IMG/VR virus record: IMGVR_UViG_3300046387_000236
Location: 1 to 25,192 of that record
Direction: 5' to 3' (one strand)
Length of the DNA: 25,192 nucleotides
From: a virus
The position numbers and the translations under genes were made by a program. The notes below the pieces were generated by a model, which was not told the DNA's origin, ran no database searches, and was given only the letters and a program-made list of their open reading frames with translations. Shown piece by piece: positions 12,296 through 19,439 of the stretch (positions are counted from its first letter, which is position 1; each line of letters opens with the position of its first letter).

Positions 12296-12322
12296 CTTTT
12301 TTAATGGTAAGTTTTTAACAAT

Positions 12323-12748
12323 TTATTTATGTAGTTTGTTTCCAAACACTTTTTCTACTCCACGACTACCGAAGTAACCCCCTATCACTACTGACAAAAG
12401 TCCTGTAATACTTGTTAGTTCTAAACCGTAAAACCAACCTACAACATAAGCTATAGAAAAGAACGCTAAAGTTAATGGTCTTACATTACTTGCTAACCAA
12501 CTACCTGAACGAGCATCTGCAACCCATCTACGAGTTACTCCATCTATCTCTGCTCTCTCTAATTCAAGTTTCTTTAATGCTACGGACTTATCCTCTTCCG
12601 TCATATCAGAACCCCCTATAATGGCTTGTATAACGTTTCCTGCTAAAGTATCTCCTGCAACAGCTTCTACTACATTAGGTATCTTGTTTAATAGGAACTG
12701 TCCTACTTGGGTATCTTTAAACTTCTTTTTAGTTGTTGTATTTCCCAT
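12323..12748 (-). CDS. Holin of the three-transmembrane (3TM) type
   Basis: This 141-aa protein has an N-terminal amphipathic part, a charged middle (DMTEEDKSVALKKLELERAE, then TRRWVADARSGSWL) and two clear membrane helices at about 90-108 (RPLTLAFFSIAYVVGWFYG) and 113-130 (SITGLLSVVIGGYFGSRG). The order of ARSGSWLASNVRP and the final GSRGVEKV is typical of 3TM holins in diverse phages. It would permeabilise the inner membrane at lysis and release the M15 peptidase encoded just upstream. It is the last late gene before the early block. Confidence 0.82.
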   Translation of the reverse strand: MGNTTTKKKFKDTQVGQFLLNKIPNVVEAVAGDTLAGNVIQAIIGGSDMTEEDKSVALKKLELERAEIDGVTRRWVADARSGSWLASNVRPLTLAFFSIAYVVGWFYGLELTSITGLLSVVIGGYFGSRGVEKVFGNKLHK

Positions 12749-12802
12749 TCAAATATAGCTTAATTGACCCTTTTTGTATGGTTTATCGTACTACCTACAG
12801 TA

Positions 12803-13159
12803 TTAGTAAGTCCAAACGCTGTTAGGTTTAGAGTCATCTGTATCACAGTGGATAAAGGTTTTTGCAACTCCAATCCTACGGAATCCTGCTTTAATAAGGG
12901 CAGATAGTATAATGTATCTTTCGTTACCGCTACCGACTGCAATATCTGCTGCGACTCCAATAAGGTGTGAGGAATTTGGTACTCCACCGACTTCGGCATT
13001 ATGCTCCTTTGTTCTGTAACCACTTGTGATTTTAAAGGATATTCCTGCAATATCTCTTGCGTGGTCAAGTTTATAAAGAAAGTTACTATCCATATTCTTA
13101 CCTGAATCAGGAAGAGAAGGACAGTCAAATTCCGAGAGAGTAAAGTAATTAAGATTCAT
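12803..13159 (-). CDS. Peptidase M15-type endolysin (D-Ala-D-Ala carboxypeptidase-like)
   Basis: This 118-aa protein from the ATG at 13159 overlaps the previous stop by ATGA; a longer frame from 13186 would add nine residues and a 31-bp overlap. It contains ITSGYRTKEHNAEVGG, then SSHLIGVAADI with the zinc ligands His and Asp (HxxxxxxD), and FIHCDTDD with the third His (HxD). This is the compact M15_3 layout that cuts peptidoglycan cross-bridges. No signal peptide or wall-binding domain is present, so export depends on the holin. It is a normal length for phage M15 enzymes. Confidence 0.9.
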   Translation of the reverse strand: MNLNYFTLSEFDCPSLPDSGKNMDSNFLYKLDHARDIAGISFKITSGYRTKEHNAEVGGVPNSSHLIGVAADIAVGSGNERYIILSALIKAGFRRIGVAKTFIHCDTDDSKPNSVWTY

Positions 13160-13314
13160 ACAAATATATCGTATAATATTTTCCAAATAAGAAAGAAAGC
13201 TACAATACCTACAAAGATTACTTTGCCTTTGTCAAATATATATTTGCTTTCCCAATTAGAAACCACCCAATCTTTAGCAGCTTCTTTTATTATTGACCAA
13301 TATTTTTTTATCAT
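13156..13314 (-). CDS. Small lysis-region membrane protein, 52 aa
   Basis: Read manually between two ATGA overlaps: ATG at 13314, TGA at 13156-13158. A soluble start MIKKYWSIIKEAAKDWVVSN is followed by a C-terminal membrane helix (VIFVGIVAFFLIWKILYDIF). Its place between a coiled-coil membrane protein and the M15 endolysin suggests a role in lysis (holin partner or antiholin), by inference. Confidence 0.68.
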   Translation of the reverse strand: MIKKYWSIIKEAAKDWVVSNWESKYIFDKGKVIFVGIVAFFLIWKILYDIFV

Positions 13315-13595
13315 CTTCTTTTGTCTTTTTGTAAATACTCAAGGTCTTTCATAAAGTCCCTCATCTCTAAAGTAATCTCTCTTACTTCAGCTTCTAATTG
13401 CCTTTGATTTTTCCAAGTATATTCCTTTTCGTTATATTTAAGTTTAGCTACGTCAGAAGCATTAGTTTCTATCTTGGCACTTAAAGTATAATAAGAACCT
13501 ATAATAGAAGCAAACATTGCAGCTATAGTTATAATCTGTGTTATACTGATTGAAACATCAGCTTTGCCATCTCCATCCAAGTCAATTTTTGCCAT
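13311..13595 (-). CDS. Membrane-anchored coiled-coil protein with a DxDxDG motif, 94 aa
   Basis: The N-terminus MAKIDLDGDGKADVSISITQ contains DLDGDGKAD, an EF-hand or dockerin-like calcium loop. Next come a membrane helix (about 19-42, IITIAAMFASIIGSYYTL) and a charged coiled coil to the end. I recall this layout from marine phages near lysis genes. It could be a spanin-like or holin-accessory protein, but no family function is known. It overlaps its neighbours by 4 and 14 bp. Confidence 0.72.
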   Translation of the reverse strand: MAKIDLDGDGKADVSISITQIITIAAMFASIIGSYYTLSAKIETNASDVAKLKYNEKEYTWKNQRQLEAEVREITLEMRDFMKDLEYLQKDKRR

Positions 13596-13731
13596 TTAGT
13601 TTCTTTGTTATTTGAATTATTGTATATCCTATTGCTAACAGTAGAGATACTGTCTGAAGATAAGGATTAATCTCTGTTATTGATATTGCTAATGCTATTG
13701 CGTTGAATCCGTATATCTTCAATTGTTCCAT
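13582..13731 (-). CDS. Small two-helix membrane protein, holin-like, 49 aa
   Basis: Read manually: ATG at 13731, four bases after the adhesin stop; TGA at 13582-13584, overlapping the next gene by 14 bp. It begins MEQLKIYGFNAIALAISITE and has a second hydrophobic helix (TVSLLLAIGYTIIQI) with a basic end (TKKLNGKN). Similar tiny proteins occur next to lysis genes in flavobacterial phages. A holin or antiholin role is plausible. Confidence 0.65.
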   Translation of the reverse strand: MEQLKIYGFNAIALAISITEINPYLQTVSLLLAIGYTIIQITKKLNGKN

Positions 13732-13735
13732 TGTT

Positions 13736-14791
13736 TTATGCTATTGCTAAATAGATGTAGGTATTACCATTTGTATTTAATTCACTTGAACCCGCTTCTA
13801 TATCAAACCCTGTGGAAGTAAAATTTAATACATTACCTGCTGAAGTACTTTCTGCTGAACTATCATTAGCAAATAATATTTTGTCATTTTGTGTTACAGG
13901 GTCTGAAGGTCTTACATTATCATACATTAACCAACTTCCCGTATCAGTCGTTTCTTTTATCATAACAAACCTTGGGCTAAATCCTAAATTTACACTTGGT
14001 AATGTAGAAGTATTCCCCGTATAACTCCCTATCTTCTGATACCCATCTACAGAGTGGAAGCAGTAGGCGATTACATCCCCTGCACCTCCGAGTGCTGAAT
14101 TCCAATTATTATCAAATGTAGTTGATGTAGGAAGTGCCATCACTCCATCCGATGCACTAAACTGCGCCAAAGCACCTGTATCAAACTCTAAATAATCATA
14201 AGGATTATTGTTTAAAGAGAAAGGTCTAATTCTCCAAGAACCTGTTGAATCAATTCTTTTTGATATAATTAATTCAGGTGCTTGTGAAAGTCCGTGACCA
14301 ACTGAAACATTTCCTGCACTATTTAAAGTACCTGTGTATTTCACAATACTAAACCCTGCATCTTGATTAGCACTTACTTGACTTGTAATAGTTCCCTCTG
14401 TGTTTGATACTGCAGCACCTCCTGCTTTCCAACACCAAGCAACTAAATCATTCGGTGCAGTTCCATCATTAGAATGTGTGTGATTACCTAAACTAAATCC
14501 ATTTGAATCAAAAGAAGTTAATCCATTTGTTCTATCAAATTCTTGAAGTGTATCATTTGAAAATATAACTTTAGTAGCACCTCTTACACTATCATATATT
14601 TGATGATATGTTCCTGTGACACCCCTATGCTTTATCCACACCAAATCAGGTTGGAAATCAAGAGAAGAAATTGATTGAGTACCTCCGTTTCCTGTATAAG
14701 TAACAATATCAAAATTGTCTGTACCTGTTGTACCGCTTGGCGAAGAGGCTACTATACCTCCTGTTGTAAAAAACTTTTTATTGAAACTCAT
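13736..14791 (-). CDS. Tail fibre/adhesin with three related repeats
   Basis: This 351-aa protein has a short leader (MSFNKKFFTTGGIVASSPSG) and three copies of a beta-rich unit. The first, about 28-120, reads VTYTGNGGTQSISSLDFQPD, VWIK, IYDSVRGAT, LTSFDSNGF, VAWCWKAGG. The second spans about 147-246 (SIVKYTGTLNSA, GLSQAPELIISKR, VIAYCFH). The third spans about 254-351 (IGSYTGNTSTLPSVNLGFSP, RFVMIKE, YIYLAIA). This is the repeat often labelled DUF7483 in marine phages. It likely binds the host surface. The start overlaps the preceding gene by ATGA. Divergence among the copies fits diversifying adhesins. Confidence 0.78.
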   Translation of the reverse strand: MSFNKKFFTTGGIVASSPSGTTGTDNFDIVTYTGNGGTQSISSLDFQPDLVWIKHRGVTGTYHQIYDSVRGATKVIFSNDTLQEFDRTNGLTSFDSNGFSLGNHTHSNDGTAPNDLVAWCWKAGGAAVSNTEGTITSQVSANQDAGFSIVKYTGTLNSAGNVSVGHGLSQAPELIISKRIDSTGSWRIRPFSLNNNPYDYLEFDTGALAQFSASDGVMALPTSTTFDNNWNSALGGAGDVIAYCFHSVDGYQKIGSYTGNTSTLPSVNLGFSPRFVMIKETTDTGSWLMYDNVRPSDPVTQNDKILFANDSSAESTSAGNVLNFTSTGFDIEAGSSELNTNGNTYIYLAIA

Positions 14792-15258
14792 ATATCAAGA
14801 CTTGGTAAAGAATAAGAGGCTACCGCTTTCTTTGTTGTAAGTGCGTTAATCTCTCCTTCTTTGGTTGCACATTCCGTTCTCAAAGCTGCTCTTGCATCCA
14901 ACACATCTTGTGGTGCTGAAGTACCTTCTTGGCTTCTGATAATGTACCAATCCGTTTCTGATAGTTTTCTGTTGTATAAATATTTTAAGTTTGCAATCTT
15001 TGACTCTTTAAGTTCAGCTACTGTTTGTGTCCAAGTTTTATTAATTACAGGGTAAGTGAAAGTACTACTATCTGCATCCCACTCAAGGTCTCCTAACTTT
15101 TGAGTTGCTGAATCGTAATCAGGTGTTACTACATCGTAGAATCCTGCTTCCTCCCAAGTATCCGAACCTAATAAATCAAACCCACAGATTACATTACCCC
15201 AAGATTTAGGGATTGTAGTGTATCTTTTTATTGCTCCTCCTATTTGTATTGCTTTCAT
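14788..15258 (-). CDS. Tail fibre-associated / fibre assembly-like protein, 156 aa
   Basis: The C-terminal half has LKYLYNRKLSETDWYIIRSQ, then SAPQDVLDARAALRTEC, the pattern (L..TDW...R....G...P..V...R.ALR) of proteins encoded beside phage tail fibres and often called fibre assembly chaperones. The N-terminal half (MKAIQIGGAIKRYTTIPKSW) is a small beta domain, perhaps a virion anchor. It lies between the two fibre-like genes, which supports the call; whether it is a chaperone or a virion part is open. Confidence 0.65.
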   Translation of the reverse strand: MKAIQIGGAIKRYTTIPKSWGNVICGFDLLGSDTWEEAGFYDVVTPDYDSATQKLGDLEWDADSSTFTYPVINKTWTQTVAELKESKIANLKYLYNRKLSETDWYIIRSQEGTSAPQDVLDARAALRTECATKEGEINALTTKKAVASYSLPSLDI

Positions 15259-15268
15259 ATTTTATTTT

Positions 15269-15838
15269 TTATACTGTTGCTCCTGATGCATAAGATGCTA
15301 CTGCCCAATGTAATATTGCTCCTGCATCGTCATCGTCTGTACATAGAACTTGTAAAATGTTTGTCGTTGATGTATCTAAACTACTCGTGCCTACTTTATT
15401 AATTGTAGATGAAGTAAAGTTATCAGTTAAAGTAATAGCAGCACTTGACAAACTACCTGAAAGGATAATATCAATAACTTGACCTTTCTTAATATTTTGA
15501 ATGTTTAAATCTACAGTTCCTAATGCTCCTGTTAAATTAAACCCTGAATATGAAGATGCATCTAAATTTATTGGACTTGTCGTAGAACTTATATCTTGTA
15601 CTTCTGTATATCTTGCAGCTAATTGGTCGTGTCCTACTCCGTTATCTGAAATACTAACTGTTACATCTCCTGTTGTAGTATCAACTTCTAATCCTGTTCC
15701 TCCATCTACACTACCTACATCTCCTGCATCATCTGTATACAGTTCTGTAAAGTTAGCTTGTACTTTAGTAAACGCTGCAAATAGAGTATCCCCATCACCT
15801 TGGTCTTGTACTCCTATTTCTATGTTTTGTTGTGCCAT
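15269..15838 (-). CDS. Tail fibre-like structural protein, 189 aa
   Basis: The N-terminus contains IEIGVQDQGDGDTLFAAFTK and VQANFTELYTD, close to the GDGDTLRxAFxKVNxNFxELY motif found at the start of marine phage tail fibres. The rest is a Thr/Ser/Asp-rich beta segment (VGSVDGGTGLEVDTTTGDV, then LDASSYSGFNLTGALGTVDL), probably a trimeric fibre head. It is short, so the receptor-binding parts may be spread over this and the two following genes. Confidence 0.72.
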   Translation of the reverse strand: MAQQNIEIGVQDQGDGDTLFAAFTKVQANFTELYTDDAGDVGSVDGGTGLEVDTTTGDVTVSISDNGVGHDQLAARYTEVQDISSTTSPINLDASSYSGFNLTGALGTVDLNIQNIKKGQVIDIILSGSLSSAAITLTDNFTSSTINKVGTSSLDTSTTNILQVLCTDDDDAGAILHWAVASYASGATV

Positions 15839-15841
15839 ATC

Positions 15842-16057
15842 TTAAATTTGTGTTTGGTCTGTTCTATAAGTTGTGGTATCTGTTGTTAAAGGTGTACCTG
15901 AAATATTTGTTAAATCAACTGTTAAAGCAAATGTTCCCCAACAAGCAGGTGCAGATATATCAGGAACAGCATTAGTAGACCAAGCAGTATCTGCTCCCCA
16001 TCCACTATTGTCTATCATATCACAATATATCTTACCCCAATTTATGTTATTTGCCAT
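15842..16057 (-). CDS. Small conserved protein of the fibre region, 71 aa
   Basis: Starts MANNINWGKIYCDMIDNSGW and continues with a Thr-rich beta part (TFALTVDLTNISGTPLTTDT). I recall small proteins starting MANNINWGKIYC in Bacteroidetes phages, always near structural genes, with no known role. It has its own late promoter motif (16063-16090) with the box only 5 bp before the ATG. It begins the fibre cluster, so it may head that late sub-unit. Confidence 0.72.
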   Translation of the reverse strand: MANNINWGKIYCDMIDNSGWGADTAWSTNAVPDISAPACWGTFALTVDLTNISGTPLTTDTTTYRTDQTQI

Positions 16058-16157
16058 ATTTAATACAATTACTTTTTTTGGTTTTTGTTATATAAGCTAA
16101 ATACTGTTTTAACTTATTTACATTCTCTTGTTTAGGTTTATATCTTACAGTACCCAT
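16047..16157 (-). CDS. Possible micro-protein, 36 aa, Lys-rich
   Basis: Read manually: an ATG at 16157 within the end of the adaptor gene, TAA at 16047-16049 within the next gene. It starts MGTVRYKPKQENVNKLKQYL and is strongly basic. Overlaps on both sides fit this genome, but the frame runs through the late promoter motif at 16063-16090, so part of it may be non-coding. Tentative. Confidence 0.35.
   Translation of the reverse strand: MGTVRYKPKQENVNKLKQYLAYITKTKKSNCIKYGK
16063..16090 (-). promoter_or_regulatory. Late promoter motif before the fibre cluster
   Basis: Minus-strand TAACAAA (16084-16090), 12 bp, then TAATTGTAT (16063-16071), one base different from the TTATTGTAT box. It lies 5 bp before the ATG at 16057, so the transcript would be nearly leaderless. 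Confidence 0.55.
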
Positions 16158-16648
16158 CCTTCAAAACTTGCATCTTTATCAGGATATACATCATCATTAC
16201 TATTTGTGTAGTATTCAGGAAACTTTGAACTTGCCTCAAAACTCATATAGTCTACGAATCTATCAGTATAATACTGTGCTACGTTTCTTTCTTTTTCTAT
16301 TAAGAAATCTATTTCATTCTTTTCTACATTTGTAGCATTTTCTGAACTGTGCTTAAATACGCCCTTATTAGCTATTGTATATGCTGCAAAGGGTAAGTAC
16401 TCAACTAATGCCCAATGTATCAGCATCGGCTTTATATGGTCGTTTACAAGGTTTAAATAATCTCCTGTTAAACTACTTGCTACAATATCAGCTTGAATCT
16501 TGTTATAAAGGTCAGTTCCTAAATAGTTTTGAATGTGTATATCTTGTGCTATTTTTATATACTGTATAAATTTGTCACTATCTACCCCACCGTTGACAGA
16601 ACTAAACTTTACTAAATCTTTTCTTGTTATGAATAGTGCATCTGCCAT
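16145..16648 (-). CDS. Probable head-tail adaptor/connector protein, 167 aa
   Basis: Located directly after the portal (2 bp gap). Mainly helical: LFITRKDLVKFSSVNGGVDS, FIQYIKIAQDIHIQNYLGTD, then HWALVEYLPFAAYTIANKGV and KERNVAQYYTDRFVDYM. Helical proteins of this size and this start (ITxxDLxxFTxIxGNxD, then IxxAQxxxxxxxLGxxLY) in Bacteroidetes phages sit after the portal and are thought to form the gp6/gp15-like ring. Family and role are inferred from pattern and position. Confidence 0.72.
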   Translation of the reverse strand: MADALFITRKDLVKFSSVNGGVDSDKFIQYIKIAQDIHIQNYLGTDLYNKIQADIVASSLTGDYLNLVNDHIKPMLIHWALVEYLPFAAYTIANKGVFKHSSENATNVEKNEIDFLIEKERNVAQYYTDRFVDYMSFEASSKFPEYYTNSNDDVYPDKDASFEGWVL

Positions 16649-16650
16649 TT

Positions 16651-18390
16651 TTATCTATTTTTAAATCCTTTATTAGGCATATCCTTTGGTTTAGTAGAAA
16701 CTAAATTAGGTTCTTCACTCTTGCTTGGTGCTTTAATGCCCTCTTTTTCTCTTTCATTTTTATATACAGGTTTGGTCTTTGGACTATTAACATCAGGTTT
16801 AACTCCCTCTTTTGCCATATAGGTTTTTCTCAACCAAAAATGATGACAAGCACCTCCACCTTTGTAAAGCCATATATCGTAGGTATCTGCTCCATTCAGT
16901 CCCCATCCTGCATTTACTGCCTTTGTACTCATTTGTACTATATCTTCTTTACGATATATCTTTTTAGCAGCCACCATCTTTCTACAAAATTCTCTTGAAT
17001 TGTTACTTACTGCTAAAGGTGCATATTGATAGCGAACAATAAATTTCTTTTGAGATTCCGTTTCTCCATCTAAATCACTTTTTGCATTAGGTCTTGCAGT
17101 TCCTGTTGAAGCCAATCCAATCATTTTGTCTAACGCTTCTTCTTGGTCATAGTCAACTTCTCTTTCGTCTACTAATACCCAATTCTCTAAATCTTCTTCT
17201 TCTCCAAATTCGTCAAGTAAGTCAAACATCTTATTGTCATCAAATTCTGCAGACAATTTAACTCCTGTTTCTTCTTCTCTTGCTTCGTCTGTAATAGCGT
17301 TGTCTGTTTCTATGAACGCTAAAGGTTGAAGTGTCTTAAAATATAGTTTAAGAGAAATACCATTAACCGCTAAAATATCGTCCATACAGTCCGTTAATAG
17401 GTCTTGGTAGGGTTTTATAGTAATGTTGTCAAAAAGTAGTGCAGCGGTCTTTATTTCATCTGCATTAGACCCTAAACCGTTGTTTTCTGTACGGATTCCT
17501 AAAAGTAACGGACTTGTTACCCTGTGTGCTACAATTAGTTTGTTAGAACACTCATTAGATAAATACTCATAGTGTTGAGGTGCATCATTTAATGGTATAT
17601 CATCTACTGTTGTTTTACTTTCAGCGTTGTTGTTAAATGCAATTACTACTTTTTCACCTCTTGCTCCTGTTAGTTTACGCATTACATCAGATTTAATCTG
17701 CATTTGCTTTTCTCTATCAGGAACACCGTTGTTAAAGTTTACTACTTTAGTTCCGCTAAAACCGTTTTGTACATCGTTAATTAAGTAATCTGCTACCTCT
17801 GATTCTAATTCAGCATAAGCTAAACCACCTTGATAATCTACAGGACAATAATAGTCATATCCTGAAACGTATTTCTTTACTATTTTAATTTCAGGTTCGT
17901 TACCGTTACCAAATCCAAAAGCAGCAATACGTTGAGGTTTATCACTACGCTTTACATCTTTCCATTTAGGATGATAGTAATATGCTTCTATTTGTCCATC
18001 TTCGTTACATTTCTCTGCACGTAAAGTTTGTCTTGGGAAGTGTTCGGCTCTTACTACTTGACCTTTTTTGTAAAGTACTTGAAAAGAACCCTCACCTAAT
18101 AGTTTTAGGTCTAAAGCTACTTTGCGTAAACAACTATCGTGAAAGATAGAACGCATAGCAGCATACTCATCAGGTTTTGAACTATTATCCAAAGCATCAA
18201 GACCTTTACCGTAAATCATATTTGTAATACCGTTTATAATGGCATTATTTGTTGTGGATTCGGTATAAAGTTCTATTAGGTAAGAATAATAATCGTTATC
18301 TTCTCCGTACTCAACCCAATCACGATTCTTGTCCTCGCTGATTTTAGGTCTATTGTAAGAAGCTAAATTAACTATGTGTAAATTATCCAT
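16651..18390 (-). CDS. Portal protein with C-terminal extension
   Basis: This 579-aa protein begins with RDWVEYGEDNDYYSYLIELY and TTNNAIINGITNMIYGKGLD (50-69), a usual portal entrance. A core follows with LKLLGEGSFQVLYKKGQVVR, the beta-barrel region HFPRQTLRAEKC and YYYHPKWKDVK, and a stem/wing region (HRVTSPLLLGIRTENNGLGS). It forms the dodecameric DNA gate. After about residue 450 is an added module (SQKKFIVRYQYAPLAVSNNS, then FCRKMVAAKKIYRKEDIV and GGGACHHFWLRKTY), then a basic, Pro-rich tail. The module contains two His and a Cys and resembles segments seen in phage minor head proteins. Being downstream of the capsid gene is unusual. The TAATG junction couples it to the previous gene. Confidence 0.9.
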   Translation of the reverse strand: MDNLHIVNLASYNRPKISEDKNRDWVEYGEDNDYYSYLIELYTESTTNNAIINGITNMIYGKGLDALDNSSKPDEYAAMRSIFHDSCLRKVALDLKLLGEGSFQVLYKKGQVVRAEHFPRQTLRAEKCNEDGQIEAYYYHPKWKDVKRSDKPQRIAAFGFGNGNEPEIKIVKKYVSGYDYYCPVDYQGGLAYAELESEVADYLINDVQNGFSGTKVVNFNNGVPDREKQMQIKSDVMRKLTGARGEKVVIAFNNNAESKTTVDDIPLNDAPQHYEYLSNECSNKLIVAHRVTSPLLLGIRTENNGLGSNADEIKTAALLFDNITIKPYQDLLTDCMDDILAVNGISLKLYFKTLQPLAFIETDNAITDEAREEETGVKLSAEFDDNKMFDLLDEFGEEEDLENWVLVDEREVDYDQEEALDKMIGLASTGTARPNAKSDLDGETESQKKFIVRYQYAPLAVSNNSREFCRKMVAAKKIYRKEDIVQMSTKAVNAGWGLNGADTYDIWLYKGGGACHHFWLRKTYMAKEGVKPDVNSPKTKPVYKNEREKEGIKAPSKSEEPNLVSTKPKDMPNKGFKNR

Positions 18391-18734
18391 TAGAATGTAA
18401 TAAATTCGTTATCTGTATCGTTAGAAATAAAAGCACCACTATTGATAGTGTAATCTGTAAGGTCTGCTTGATTAGTACAAAAGATTTTGTCTTTGTGTAT
18501 TACCTCACTACCTTCTTTAATCGTTAACGTATAAGTTTCGTCTTGTTTTAAATTAAACACCGCATTGTAAGTATTGTAATATAGTTGTTCTGCTATAGAT
18601 GTAGTATCTACGTTGTGTACTTCTGTATTTGTGGTTTCATTCACAACAGTTACGTTGTAAGTATTCCCACTTGTAAACTTACGTGGTATTAAATTAATAG
18701 TTTGTGCTGATGCACTTTCTTCTAATACAATCAT
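18390..18734 (-). CDS. Small conserved structural-region protein, 114 aa
   Basis: Starts at the ATG at 18734 (MIVLEESASAQTINLIPRKF). The longer frame from 18806 would read through a terminator and the late promoter. The protein is beta-rich (TYNVTVVNETTNTEVHNVDT, then YTLTIKEGSEVIHKDKIFCT) and ends DYTINSGAFISNDTDNEFIT. I recall this pattern in Bacteroidetes phages next to portal or tail tube genes; it might be a small virion or tail protein. It is controlled by the late motif at 18739-18766, whose box lies 4 bp before the ATG. Confidence 0.78.
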   Translation of the reverse strand: MIVLEESASAQTINLIPRKFTSGNTYNVTVVNETTNTEVHNVDTTSIAEQLYYNTYNAVFNLKQDETYTLTIKEGSEVIHKDKIFCTNQADLTDYTINSGAFISNDTDNEFITF

Positions 18735-18738
18735 ATTT

Positions 18739-18766
18739 ATACAATAAAAAAACTTTGAATTTGTTA
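18739..18766 (-). promoter_or_regulatory. Late promoter motif before the portal unit
   Basis: Minus-strand TAACAAA (18760-18766), exactly 12 bp, TTATTGTAT (18739-18747), then AAAT and the ATG at 18734. It follows terminator 18771-18795 immediately, giving a terminator-promoter pair that separates the portal unit from the tail tube gene. Confidence 0.65.
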
Positions 18767-18770
18767 TAAT

Positions 18771-18795
18771 AAAAAAGGGCAGCATATAGCCACCC
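18771..18795 (-). terminator. Intrinsic terminator after the tail tube gene
   Basis: On the minus strand GGGTGGC/GCTGCCC (two G-T pairs, loop TATAT) is followed by six T (18771-18776) and then TATTATAA. Confidence 0.75.
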
Positions 18796-18818
18796 TTCTC
18801 AATCAAATGAAACTCGGT

Positions 18819-19367
18819 TTAAGAGTTTGTTCCTTCTGTAACTGTTACAGTAGAAGTAAGTCCTGCAAATGGGTCTGCTGATGTAGCACCCTCTAAAAAG
18901 TTAGCAGGTTGTAATTCAGATGCTGCAAGAGTCAAAGTGTAACCACTTAAATCTCCCATAGCTGCTCCTGTAGAAATTGTGCCTCCTGTTACTTCAGCAC
19001 CGTGTTCTGCTCCCATAACAAAAGCATTACCGTTATAATCTTCTACAACTACGTGTGGTCTACCAAATGCTAATAGCTTTAATTCTTTGTTATCTTCTTT
19101 AGTCAGCTTTTTAAGCGTAAGGTTTAAAGTTTGCTCAAAGAAAGTCGTTCCGTTTTCACGGCTTGAAGTAATAGCTTGTTCAAAGCTACTATTTCCTTTT
19201 AGTTCATATTTGTATGCGGTAACTGCACCCAAGTCATCAATTACATCAGTATCAGTTGTATCATAAGCAATAGTTATATCTCCAAAATCAATGAAGTAGA
19301 CTGCCTTAATACCACCTACTACATCTTTGCAGGGTTCCTTTCTACCGCGTGTTAAATCACAAGCCAT
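18819..19367 (-). CDS. Probable major tail tube protein, 182 aa
   Basis: Starts MACDLTRGRKEPCKDVVGGI, with VYFIDFGDITIAYDTTDTDV, then SSFEQAITSSRENGTTFFEQ and LNLTLKKLTKEDNKELKLLA, and ends in Ala/Thr-rich strands (MGDLSGYTLTLAASELQPAN). This pattern is widespread in Bacteroidetes phages and prophages. The beta-rich build, abundance signals (terminators on both sides) and a position following the capsid gene fit a tail tube or other major virion protein. It is flanked by terminators 19382-19416 and 18771-18795. Confidence 0.72.
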   Translation of the reverse strand: MACDLTRGRKEPCKDVVGGIKAVYFIDFGDITIAYDTTDTDVIDDLGAVTAYKYELKGNSSFEQAITSSRENGTTFFEQTLNLTLKKLTKEDNKELKLLAFGRPHVVVEDYNGNAFVMGAEHGAEVTGGTISTGAAMGDLSGYTLTLAASELQPANFLEGATSADPFAGLTSTVTVTEGTNS

Positions 19368-19381
19368 AAGTTTTATATATT

Positions 19382-19416
19382 AAAAAAGGGTGAGCAGGAA
19401 TATACCTTACCCACCC
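19382..19416 (-). terminator. Intrinsic terminator after the major capsid gene
   Basis: On the minus strand an 11-pair stem with one bulge and two G-T pairs (19388-19416, loop TATATT) is followed by six T (19382-19387). Only about 15 bp separate it from the next ATG at 19367 and no promoter is visible there, so partial read-through must feed the tail tube gene. Confidence 0.75.
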
Positions 19417-19439
19417 TCTTTAGTTAGTTATTCTTTTTA

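Noticed and set aside
12760-13128. Alternative minus-strand frame over the M15 gene
   Set aside because: The M15 frame has all zinc ligands; the alternative is a shifted shadow.
14632-14640. Exact DnaA box TTATCCACA
   Set aside because: It is a single copy inside the adhesin gene (Val-Trp-Ile-Lys codons) with no cluster or AT-rich unwinding region, so chance is likely despite the DnaA-like protein.
18735-18806. N-terminal extension of the 114-aa protein to an ATG at 18806
   Set aside because: It would translate through the terminator and late promoter; the ATG at 18734 matches the usual protein start.
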